This document shows, piece by piece, positions 35,901 through 44,938 of a stretch of DNA of 64,000 nucleotides (position 1 is its first letter; every line of letters begins with the position of its first letter). The DNA is from Linepithema humile (Eukaryota; Arthropoda; Insecta; Hymenoptera; Formicidae): positions 124,001 to 188,000 of the forward strand of contig NC_090135.1 in the NCBI RefSeq assembly GCF_040581485.1. The letters are read 5' to 3'. A program made the translations under genes and the position numbers. The notes under the pieces are model-generated. The model did no database searches and had not been told where the DNA came from. It saw only the letters and a program-made list of their open reading frames with translations.

Positions 35901-36858
35901 GACTGGTGATATTAGAAAATTTTAATTTATCTCCTGGTAAGAAAAAGCAGTCTATATTCTTTTCTAATGTTGTTTCTACATGTCTCCTCTCTTCTTCATT
36001 TAAATGACTCAAGTTTGTTAGATTTTTTAATTTATTATAACGGTGTTCAATTGCTGGAATTGTATCTTCAATGTTTGATTTATTGAAATAGCAAAGCGCA
36101 GTGGAATTAGTAGGCTTAGTGAGGTCACTTAATTCAGTGGATTCAGAGAAATCAGTGGAGTTAGTAGAATTGACACAGTCAATTAAATTGGTAGAATAGT
36201 AATCTATCAAGTGCATGGGCTTTAGTATTATTGTGTAGTCACGCTCAGTGACGTTATATACTTTTAAATACCCTTTGCCTTGTGAATTAGTAACAAGTGC
36301 CTCACCAAAATATAATCCTTTAACGGGTTCACAACGCGGTACGTATCCTTCCGTTCTTTCAGGATTAGTGATATTAAAAGAGACTGGTAACACAGTTCGG
36401 GCTGGTACTATTATTTTCTCTTCGTTATAAAATGGAATTGACATGTTTCCAATAATCAAACTTTCTTTATCGTAATTTAGGATAGCATTATTATTTTTTA
36501 AAAATTCAGAGCCAAGAATTCCATCGCTCGGGATGGGTACTTCATCCTGCACTACGTAAAACTTTGTTATCTTACCGGCTACTGCAAAAATTACGGCTCC
36601 CTGTGTTTCAACAGGAACCTTAGTAATGCCTCTTAAAATTAATCTATCATCTAAATCTATGGGAGTGTTTCTTAAGATTTTAGACTTAATCATATTTATG
36701 GCAGAACCTGAATCAATCATAAATTTGCAATATCCTTGTAAATTTTTACAAGTTAGTATTATTTTTGGCAAAAAAGTAGCTGCCTCCGGGTTTGCCACTA
36801 TTATTGTTGCATCCGGAATAAATTTTGAGACCTGATTATTTGCGTCAGAATTATTCAT
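32902..36858 (-). CDS. Pol polyprotein: protease, RT, RNase H, integrase
   Basis: 1,318 codons. Retropepsin has Asp-Ser-Gly at 49-51. Reverse transcriptase spans about 335-520 with FDLAQGFHQIP (Asp424) and YLDD (486-489). RNase H runs about 628-750 with Asp635, Glu676 and Asp701. The integrase zinc site is His1008/His1015/Cys1045/Cys1048, and the core has Asp1078, Asp1138 and Glu1174 (DX59DX35E). The ATG overlaps the gag stop as ATGA and lies in the -1 frame, so expression could be by -1 frameshift or by reinitiation. Near 32,950 a T6 run on the minus strand shifts the frame and ends the protein early. The other frame carries the expected GPY-type integrase tail. A homopolymer error in the assembly or a real inactivating change would both explain it. 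All other catalytic residues are present. Confidence 0.92.
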   Translation of the reverse strand: MNNSDANNQVSKFIPDATIIVANPEAATFLPKIILTCKNLQGYCKFMIDSGSAINMIKSKILRNTPIDLDDRLILRGITKVPVETQGAVIFAVAGKITKFYVVQDEVPIPSDGILGSEFLKNNNAILNYDKESLIIGNMSIPFYNEEKIIVPARTVLPVSFNITNPERTEGYVPRCEPVKGLYFGEALVTNSQGKGYLKVYNVTERDYTIILKPMHLIDYYSTNLIDCVNSTNSTDFSESTELSDLTKPTNSTALCYFNKSNIEDTIPAIEHRYNKLKNLTNLSHLNEEERRHVETTLEKNIDCFFLPGDKLKFSNITSHSIPTTDDISIHVKQYRYPPVHKEEIDKQVKKLLKDNVIQPSSSPYNAPLWIVPKKSIGEKEKKWRMVIDFRKLNEKTIGDAYPLPNIVEILDQLGSAKYFSIFDLAQGFHQIPMNPNDRAKTAFSTPYGHYEYLRMPFGLKNAPATFQRLMDSVLVGLQGNEVFVYLDDIVVYARSLEEHRIKIEKLMQRLREANLQLQPEKCQFLRHEVVYLGHVISSMGVKPDPDKIIAVKNFPIPKNQKNIKQFLGLAGYYRRFIKDFSKLAKPLTDLLKKDIPFTWTPLQEKAFTILRDELCKEPILQYPNFNKSFILTVDACGYAIGGVLSQGSIGKDLPITYTSRILNSAERNYSTIEKECLAIVYCVTYFRHYLYGRHFTILTDHKPLVWLHFIKDPSSRLWKWRLKLSEYEFEINYKKGKTNTVADALSRNPPNAIILPLNESLSFHQTAIQSSRPPIASKYDNTALLPITNQTSSLASLAIENPMENALPICPITINELPSFPSDLPHSDIEMNSDDEQSTSTEPDSVDDDDDEQLLRIRETRDSLLMQKDNHIIFVNLDGTPFDKGSKDYQKANKLPQYSNLSIGRARVTDIGNKILIALAVKANKHIQIERDEIINCMRSLTDVIQELQITSVSIAQTDFYDNIPWVFVYRNLKRFLLDQPITLTICKSLIRFPEINERENLIYEKHATKVGGHKGVNKTYNRLRQNFYWPTMKQDIQTYIQNCRNCQIKKLTRVKTKQPMLITDTPGAAFDKISMDIMGPLPTTQNNNSYILTIQDLLTKYSVASPLMRADSISIAEAFVKNFICIYGAPRALLTDQAPTFFTSLMKAIASHFKIRQCRTTAYHPQSNGSIERSHHVLTEYLKMYTNNNNEWDEHLMTAMFAYNTSVHEGTNYTPYALVFGHIPRVPSSTTILEEYMELPYQDYLTNLFNTLKSSQEIARGNLIKSKEKSKKYYDQKVNVQKFKINDKVYLLKKPMKGKFFLINIRDPTRSLKCYL

Positions 36859-38117
36859 CCTTCGCTTATTATTGGTTCTGCCTGTACACTTATCGGATGC
36901 GCTGTAACATGAGCCGTATCCCGGGCCGCGCTCGCTATCGGGCGGCTTTCTAAGTTTTCCGGATTCTGTACAGAGTTTCGGTATGCTAGCTTTTTGCAGT
37001 TTGATATGTTATGCCCCGGAAATTTACAGTATCGACACACATCAGGAGAATTTGGACCTGGTACACCCGGAATTAGTGGTCTAATCCAAGGGCGCGGAAT
37101 CAGTGTGTTAGGATTTTTCAAAATTGACTTTGGTGGTTCAGCGTGCGGTGATTCTATATTTTGTATGTCAGAGCGTAGTAAAGGAGCAGTTTTCTGCGAA
37201 GATTGACGTTCGCGTAATTTTTCTACTTCTAAATTATTTGAAATTTTGACGGCCCACTCAATGGCTACATCTAAATCGGTTATTTGCCGGTGTTCCATAC
37301 GAGTTATTATATTAGACGGCAATCCATTAATAAAAGCTTCTAATACTTCTCCATCTATTTCTTCTATGAAAGTACGGCTTATGCTTTTTCCCTGACGTCT
37401 ATTTCCATCCAATATAGCAAATTTCAAATCTTTTACTCTCCCCGCATATTTAAGAATTGTTTCAGCCGGCAATTTGTAAGTATTAGCAAGTTCACCTCGA
37501 TATTGTGCAATTGACTTATTCGGTGCAAAAATAGCTTTTAGTTTGTCTAATAAATCGACAACACGCGTATACATATTTCCTTCAACAACTTGGTGCGCAT
37601 CACCCTCTAATTTATTAATAATAAACTGTACTAACTGAGGCTCCTGTACAGAGGATAATAGATCACGAGCACGTTCACAAGCACGGGCAAATTGAAATAC
37701 CGAAATTTTATAACCGTCATACGCAGGGATATTGGAAGCTACATCCTTTAATTTTAAAATCGGAAATGATGCTGGCACTTCGTTCTGCGCCGGCATGCTT
37801 TGATATTCTTCGTAGGCCGATGCGGCTCTTGAAGTTTCGTTCACGCGTTGTTCTAACATATTTATTTGTTCCGGCAATTTTTGTAACTGAGAGAGTTCAC
37901 TTTGTATTTTAGAAAGCACTTGCATAAGTGAATTCGCGTCAATAGCTTCAGTAGCGCGTTTTTCTATTTCTTCGCGTTCGCGTAGCAAAGCTTGATGCTG
38001 TGCGCGTAATTGTTTTTCACGTTCATCGAGATGTTTTTGCCTAATGTCTATTTCGGCGTCGGTCGACACCGGTCCCTGCGAGCGAGTACCGTGCGACATT
38101 TTAAATTCACAAATCAC
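36855..38117 (-). CDS. Gag protein
   Basis: 420 codons. The N-terminal part (about 20-100) is charged and heptad-like, predicting a coiled coil. The middle (about 125-300) is capsid-like and resembles retrotransposon gag domains. A single CCHC zinc knuckle (Cys361, Cys364, His369, Cys374; CX2CX4HX4C) precedes a Pro/Ala-rich tail. The first ATG gives MICEFKMSHG. The second ATG six codons later has a better upstream A-rich context (TTTAAAATG) and may be the true start. The stop overlaps the pol ATG by four bases. Gag would form the particle core and package the RNA. No disruption is visible. Confidence 0.88.
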   Translation of the reverse strand: MICEFKMSHGTRSQGPVSTDAEIDIRQKHLDEREKQLRAQHQALLREREEIEKRATEAIDANSLMQVLSKIQSELSQLQKLPEQINMLEQRVNETSRAASAYEEYQSMPAQNEVPASFPILKLKDVASNIPAYDGYKISVFQFARACERARDLLSSVQEPQLVQFIINKLEGDAHQVVEGNMYTRVVDLLDKLKAIFAPNKSIAQYRGELANTYKLPAETILKYAGRVKDLKFAILDGNRRQGKSISRTFIEEIDGEVLEAFINGLPSNIITRMEHRQITDLDVAIEWAVKISNNLEVEKLRERQSSQKTAPLLRSDIQNIESPHAEPPKSILKNPNTLIPRPWIRPLIPGVPGPNSPDVCRYCKFPGHNISNCKKLAYRNSVQNPENLESRPIASAARDTAHVTAHPISVQAEPIISEG

Positions 38118-38191
38118 GACACAGTGGAATATAGTACTTACACTGAAATATTATTATTAAACAAAATTATTGAACGATAGATCGTTATCAA

Positions 38192-38209
38192 ATCCCACCG
38201 CTGCCACCA
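38192..38209 (-). promoter_or_regulatory. Primer-binding site
   Basis: On the plus strand ATCCCACCGCTGCCACCA reads as a tRNA 3' end with CCA, so the minus strand pairs with it. It starts seven bases inside the 5' LTR. A tRNA-Leu-like primer is plausible; identity is not proven. Confidence 0.75.
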
Positions 38210-38216
38210 ATTTTTA

Positions 38217-38980
38217 TGTTACGTCTGGTCACTAGACGTGTGTAGAGAATTCTGTAATATCGACTATTAGCGCGAAATATGAAATGTCTCCTTATTTTTT
38301 TTAGTCACCCTGCATTCACCGGGTTTACTAGGGATACAGGAGGTAACAATCTATCGTATGAAAAGGATATGAATAAAATTAAATAAAATAGATTAAATTA
38401 GCTTACCTAATTTTAATTAGGAACAAAGCCTTATAGATACGTCTTAATAATGCAGATATTACACTGCTAAATATAAACCAAATAACTCAGTGTTTTCAAC
38501 TGAACAATGCAGAGAAAAATAGTATGTAGAACTTAATATGACCTAACAGTGAGTCTGCTGGAAGAGAACTGTCTCACGAGCGATGATGTACGTTGGTCCT
38601 CTTGTGGTGGGGAGTAGGCCCTCGAGAGTATCGCATAGATTTTTAATCGTCACATTGGCTTCTTGATACGTTGGAATATCGTTTGGCTGGAAGTTGATAT
38701 GCAGCTCGTTTTCGTTTATAGAAGATAGCCGACGGATAAGATGGGTGTCTGGTAACCTTTGCTTATTTTATTCTTATCTCTTCACTTATTTGTTCAATGC
38801 ATTGTTCAATTATGCAGTATTCTTATAGCTATAGTATAATTAATATTTTTATAACTAATAATACAGTTAACACTAATCATAACTTCAATCTTGCTCTTTG
38901 GATGAATTTTAGATGGACTTGTACAGATCTCTTTTATAATGTTCTGTTTTTTTGAATTTTACCATTGTCGGGACATCACA
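38217..38980 (-). repeat. 5' LTR of the gypsy-type element
   Basis: 764 bp, TG..CA, matching 29,833-30,595 apart from one extra T. In coding orientation it is the 5' LTR. CTCT follows at 38,981-38,984. Confidence 0.95.
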
Positions 38981-38984
38981 CTCT

Positions 38985-41710
38985 CATCTTACTCGTGTTT
39001 TTCTTTCTCTCTCTTTTTTTTTTTTTTTTTTGACCGCAAATTTTCAATTTATGGTTTAGCGCAAAAGTAATATATTAGTATATTGATTCAATGTGTATAA
39101 TGCTCTATACGATTTTCCCCGATAATATGCTATTGTGCGTCACAGTTTCAACTGCATTCTCGGGCCCTGTTGTCGAGGTCTATAGGTTACACATGTTTCA
39201 TTACATTGAATTACATTGAGTGATCAAAGCAATTAGCGAAACGCGCGGCAACGCTGATTGAACATTCGCATCAATCAAATCACGAAACAAATTTAACGAT
39301 TTCCCTTTCTGATTTTCATTCTTTGGCACTCTCTGTGTTGCGCGCAATGACAAACCTTCGAGATAAATCAATGTCGATAGATCAATGTCGAGGACAATAC
39401 GATTTTTAGCGCGTCGACGTAATGAACAAATATAATATTGTACTTCGTTACATGACTACATATGTCGCCTATAGTAATAATGAAAGGCAGAAACAAAGTA
39501 TAAGAGATAAAGCACCAACGATAATGGTGTAGGCATATTCTAAGAGATGCCGTTACGAGTACCGCGCGAGAAGAAACGCACGATAAATTGGCTCCTATCT
39601 GATAAAAAAATATTATAAGCAATAAAGTTCTTGATCGAAAACTAAAACTAGCTCCACTCAATAATTCCCAATGATATAAAAAGTCCCAAGTTTGAGAGAT
39701 TAAACGTTTTAATTTGATCAAAAGTCATTTAAAATCGAAATATTAAAGAGCAATTTAGGAAATATACTAAATAATCAGAACAAACAAAAATTTTACTTTG
39801 ATAATTTCTTTAATTCGAAATCGAGATTTTACAAATATAAAAATTATTTTCTTTGGAGTCCATAAATTTCTCGCTTTAAATTTGAATATATCTCACTAAA
39901 ACACCGAAGGATCACGTTGATGACAGAAACGTAAGCCAAAATAAATACATAAAAACGCGCATACGCAACAATTTTACGTTAAATATCATATATTCTGACG
40001 TTATTTAAACTACAACAAAGAAAAATAAAAAATTGTTTAACAATTTATCTAATTAAGAAAGTATATACCAAATCTCTTAAACATAATAAATTTACTACAA
40101 AAAATAAAATGTAAAATTCCACTAATTGGCAAGATTTTAAATATGTAAAAAAGTCTATCTAGTTATAATTATTAGTTGGTATTTCATGTAGCAGTACAAC
40201 TACTGCAATTATTGTACATAATATAACAAATATAAATATAAAATGCAAATTGTCAATTCTGTTACAACGAAAAATGTAAGCTTTAAATTGTTTCCCTTCC
40301 AAGATTGACGTAAGCAAAAAGAAGAGATGCATTATTTCCGAACCGCGGATAAGTGTTCTGGGATACGTATGTAAGCGTTCGTACCCTTTCGTTCCTCGAG
40401 GGTACCGTCACCCGAAACAATGGGCCTATATATCGTGCGGCACATGCGTGCGAAATCGTATTAATTTATCGTGGAGCAATTACAAGGAGCCATATATTAG
40501 CCAGTCGGGCACGAACGCAAGCCTGGTGGAACTACGAAAGGACGAAAGTAGACAGAGAGAGACAGAGAGGGGAGGGGAGAGCGAGAAAGAGAAAAGCCGG
40601 TGGAAACAAGAAGAGACAATCGGAATGAAGGAACGTAAATAAAGCAATGCGCGTTAGAAAAAGAAAACGAAGCAACGAGAAAAAGCAAGAAGAGAAACCC
40701 ACGAGAGAGATACGAACACTTCGCGCGATGTCACGGATTTATGCCGCGCGATTTTGTAAAGTTTATTTTATGAAGAACTGGGTCATTTGCACCATAACAA
40801 TGTTGCGCTTCCACGCAATCTTTTTTAATAGCGAAACGCACACAGATCGCAATAGTTTGGTATTGTTGTTCGATACCGTGTTGTACACCGTGTAACAGGT
40901 ATAACGTGGACAAGCAGTGTAAATTCTCTCGCGCTTCAACATCGTACTATATCGCCCATATGCTACGATACCCAGAAAAAAAAATGAATACATATTTGGC
41001 AATTTCCAGCTTGCGGGCTATGCAGTACGAAGCTGAAAATAGCGGTGGGATAGAGAGCAAATATTTTGCTTGCGGGGCGTGAATTTCGTTTTATAGTGGA
41101 GGCGGTGAGAAGCGAGTTTTTTGCAGTCATATACGGGGCCCGCGTCACGGGTACATGCACGTATGCCTACGAGTTTGCTTTTATTAAAAAAACTGAAGTC
41201 GAGGGGCGTGCGCGTCTCTATCATTCAAATAGACTTTAACGAATAGTCCGGCCGTCGGTTTTTAATCCGACTAGTCCGACTAAGAGGAGAGAACAAAAAG
41301 AATTCGGCGGACATCGATGGCACGTGAAACGCGCGAACGAGGAAAAAAATCACTGGCTTATACCAACGTGTTCGCGCACAATCAAAGGATTACCATTATA
41401 AGCTTCCGATCGTTTTCACGAGATAAAAGTTTCCCCTGAAGAATGTAATTAGCTATGCAACTGGACAACAAAATTTGGTGTTTTTACAAACCGACGATGG
41501 AATAAATTTTTTCCCGGTACAAAATTGATGCGAAAGCTCTTTAATTTTTTCCATATAAACTTATTTTAAACGTTAGAATTATTTTATTACAGAAGCGATA
41601 AGAGAAGACATTTTCCGTGTTTACAGAGAAGTAAATAAGAATTTGCAAGTAGAAAAGCAGCTTTCCGACTTGAAACGTGTACCAACAGATTGAAAGTCTT
41701 TATTGCAGTA
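38985..41710. other. Intergenic DNA, no gene seen
   Basis: AT-rich at first (T-run at about 39,010-39,032), then GC-richer and purine-rich at about 40,530-40,710. The open frames are short and carry no recognisable domain. Confidence 0.5.
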
Positions 41711-41740
41711 TCAAGAGACACGGTAGTGTCTCGCGCCAAG
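41711..41740 (+). repeat. 30 bp hairpin motif, copy 1
   Basis: Opens TCAAGAGACACGGTAGTGTC and continues TCGCGCCAAG. GAGACAC and GTGTCTC can pair around GGTA. The same 30 bases occur at 60,652-60,681 and 61,043-61,072 on the opposite strand. The preceding base is A, giving A|TC as at canonical Helitron 5' ends. Confidence 0.85.
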
Positions 41741-42625
41741 TTCACGCGCAGCGCGCAACGCAAGCGCAAGACCGACCGTGTATCTTTACGCGAGCCCGAA
41801 AGTTGAGACGAGCCGAGATTATCGGATCTCGATAACGGCTGGGCCGATTGAGTTGGCAATAGGCTCAATCGATAGCGCATACCCAAATTACATAAGAAAA
41901 GTCTGCTTGTTTTTGCTCTGTGTGCTTTATAAAAATAAATATATGCATTCAAAGTCGAGAAATCTAGAAAATCATCTCGCTAGGATGTATGTCGCGTTGA
42001 TATGTATGTCGCTCGTGTCTTATTGGTCAGCGTCATTCTAACATGGCGGCGCTCAGACCTGTCAGCTCGCAGTTTTGATGTATATATTAATTACATTTAT
42101 ATATTAGTATCGATCGTAAAATGTATATATAACGTGTTGTGGAGACGAATAAAGATAGTGTATATCAAAAATAATAGTATTCTTCATAAAAAAAATTTTT
42201 TTCGATCTTAAAGTGCAGAAGTGTACACTCTCAGTATTCTGTAGTTAGTTAATTAGTGGACAGAAAGTGTACTTCGTGCAGATGGTGGAATCTGCAAGTT
42301 TCTGACGTTAGGTGCGCTGATGGCGCTGAGAAGCCGCGCGGCGCGCGCTTACGTTTGTTTGGCTATTTGCTCATTTAAATTTTTAGATGTTACATAGAAA
42401 AATATTAAAATTTTATAGTTATTTGAGTTATTAATTACTAAAGATGTCCGAATAAGCACGTATCAATCCAGCCTGCCGCCGAATGCAAGCGCGCGAAGAG
42501 ATACAACCGCTCAGCGATTATGATCGCTTTCAAGCGTTTCAAAAATCCTCCTCCCTAAGTGATAAAAATATCGAAGTTGTTTTAATAGGCTTGCCATATG
42601 ATTAAAATGTTTATAATCAGTACAG
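41741..42625. other. Intergenic DNA after hairpin copy 1
   Basis: GC-rich for the first ~120 bases, then AT-rich. If 41,711 is a Helitron 5' end, some of this could be a non-autonomous Helitron body. I could not find a convincing 3' hairpin plus CTRR end. Confidence 0.4.
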
Positions 42626-42768
42626 CAGCGTTACAAACTTTTGTTCTAGGTTTCCACGCACACAATCGAGGGACCATGTTTATGTGCTGCGCAGAACGCT
42701 TTACGCAGCACATGAACATGGTCTTTTGATTGTTGCGTGGTAACCCAAGCCAAGAATTGGTAACGCTG
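42626..42768. mobile_element. 143 bp palindromic MITE
   Basis: Ends CAGCGTTACAAACTTTTGTT and its imperfect reverse complement (CCAAGAATTGGTAACGCTG). The inner part is a stronger hairpin, with TTTATGTGCTGCG pairing CGCAGCACATGAA. Flanking octamers CAGTACAG and GAATACAG match at six of eight positions, which would fit a decayed 8 bp hAT-type duplication. Assignment is tentative. Confidence 0.55.
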
Positions 42769-43178
42769 GAATACAGACTAATGCAGGCAGAAAATTATTA
42801 AAATTTTATAGAAAGAAAATTTAAGCATTTGTTATTGGCATTTAAAAATGTAATAACTATACAAAAATGAGTTAAAGATTTTTGGAATTTTAAAACAATC
42901 TATTTCTCTTATTTCATATAAAACACTAAATAAATTTTTACTATACGAACAATTACAATATCATTAACATTAATTTAACTTTTTTAATAAAAAAATTTCC
43001 AATTAATGCATCTCAATATAATATTTATTTATTAAAACATCTTTTATTTACTATCTACATTGAGTTTACATTTTATAAAGTACAAACATTGTTTTTTTAT
43101 CTAAATAAATTTTCATTAAGTTTTATGAATACTATTCGAACTCGTATTAAAAGCTTTGCATTCTAACACACACGAAAA

Positions 43179-43244
43179 ATGGAGACATCTAATTCTACAG
43201 CCGGCAAAACTTCGTCGAATAACAATACCACGCGTGGTGAGAAA
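43179..43244 (+). CDS. Candidate first coding exon, 22 codons
   Basis: An ATG at 43,179 in good context (CGAAAAATGG) opens a Ser/Thr/Asn-rich peptide (METSNSTAGKTSSNNNTTRG then EK) and runs straight into a strong donor, AAA|GTAAGTG at 43,245. The length and splice site suggest a real 5' exon, but I find no downstream exon in the foldback region that follows. Function unknown. Confidence 0.35.
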
Positions 43245-43410
43245 GTAAGTGCATTATAGCAAGTCATTTTATAAAATTAATTTTATACCGAAATTAATTC
43301 GTTTGGTGAAAACATTGGAAGATAGTTTTTCATTTACATTATACTCGTGCACAAAAATAAACTATAATATTACAAATAGAGAACATGAACTTTAAGGTAC
43401 ATCTAAATAT

Positions 43411-44938
43411 ACACGCAAACCTTCCAAAAAAGTTGTTGTATATATAAACACGCAAACCTTACAAAAAAGTTGTTGTGTATTTTACCTAACAAAAAAGTTG
43501 TTGTATATTTGAAAATCAACAAATTACCTTTTTAAAAAAAGGTAAAGAAAAGGCGCCAAGTGCACGCAAATCTTCCAAAAAAAAGTTGTTGTATATATAA
43601 ACCTTTCAAAAAAAGCTGTCGTATATATTATATATTAACCTTCCAAAAAATTTATCTTCCACAAAAAAATGTATATATATTAACAAATAACAAACCTTTC
43701 AAAAAAAGTTGTTGTATATATAACCAAATAAAAATTTGCTATATATTCTGCCTATAAAAGAGGTGATATCAGAAAATGACGCCAAGTTTAAATAAAAAAC
43801 CTTTCAAAAAAAGTTGTATGTATATATTTAAAAAAAAGTTGTATATACCAAATAAAAATTCGCTATATATTCTGTCTATAAAAGAGGTGATATCAGAAAA
43901 TGACGCCAAGTTTAAATAAAAAACCTTTTAAAAAAACTTGTATGTATATATATTACGAAAAAGGATTATATTTATTATATTTAATTATATTTATTATATT
44001 TATTTATTAAAAAATTTTTCAAATTTAATCAAAATAAAAAAATATTACAAAATTTCGCAAAAAACTTGGCGCTGCTGTACTGAACTACATGTTAAATACA
44101 TCTTAAAATATTATAGAGAATGAAAATGAGCAATAATTTTACAATTTACATGATTAAGTGTTATAATGACTCAAACTGATCAGAGCGGCAAACGGCGACG
44201 CGATAGCCAATTAAACTCTTGTTCTTACGGTAAAATTGTAAGTTGATTAGCTATAGCATCGCCACTTGCCGCTTCGTCGCTCTAGTCTGTTTGAGCCGAA
44301 ATTTGTTTGCATCGCTTGCTCTAACATGCTCCTACTCGTTCTAATACTTCAAACTAAACTATAGTATTACGTCACATATACTATAGATTAAAGTATGTTG
44401 GAATGATTAGGAGCATGTTAAAGTATTGCGATGCAAATCTTATGTAAGTTAATAGTTTAGTACAGCAGCGCCAAGTTTTTTGCGAAATTTTGTAATATTT
44501 TTTTATTTTGATTAAATTTGAAAAATTTTTTAATAAATAAATATAATAAATATAATTAAATATAATAAATATAATCCTTTTTCGTAATATATATACATAC
44601 AAGTTTTTTTAAAAGGTTTTTTATTTAAACTTGGCGTCATTTTCTGATATCACCTCTTTTATAGACAGAATATATAGCGAATTTTTATTTGGTATATACA
44701 ACTTTTTTTTAAATATATACATACAACTTTTTTTGAAAGGTTTTTTATTTAAACTTGGCGTCATTTTCTGATATCACCTCTTTTATAGGCAGAATATATA
44801 GCAAATTTTTATTTGGTTATATATACAACAACTTTTTTTGAAAGGTTTGTTATTTGTTAATATATATACATTTTTTTGTGGAAGATAAATTTTTTGGAAG
44901 GTTAATATATAATATATACGACAGCTTTTTTTGAAAGG
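43411..44938. mobile_element. Foldback-like element 1
   Basis: A palindrome whose arms are made of short tandem units. The left arm (to about 44,077) and the right arm (from about 44,466) are inverted copies with two TATAAAAGAGGTGATATCAG units each. They are joined by a ~385 bp core containing AACTTGGCGCTGCTGTACTG at one edge and its inverse at the other. Arms also carry many AAACCTTTCAAAAAAAGTTG words. The left arm reaches about 190 bases farther than the right. The architecture resembles Drosophila FB elements; no protein is encoded. Confidence 0.7.

Larger units (their letters stand above)
29833..38980 (-). mobile_element. Complete Ty3/gypsy-type LTR retrotransposon with env-like ORF
   Basis: 9,148 bp between CTCT duplications, coded on the minus strand in the order 5' LTR, PBS, gag, pol, env-like, polypurine tract, 3' LTR. 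The RT-RNase H-integrase order in pol places it in Ty3/gypsy (Metaviridae). The third ORF makes it errantivirus-like in layout. The LTRs differ by a single homopolymer base, so the insertion is very recent. Gag and the env-like ORF are open. The 3' end of pol carries a frameshift, so this copy is probably not fully competent as read. Confidence 0.95.
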
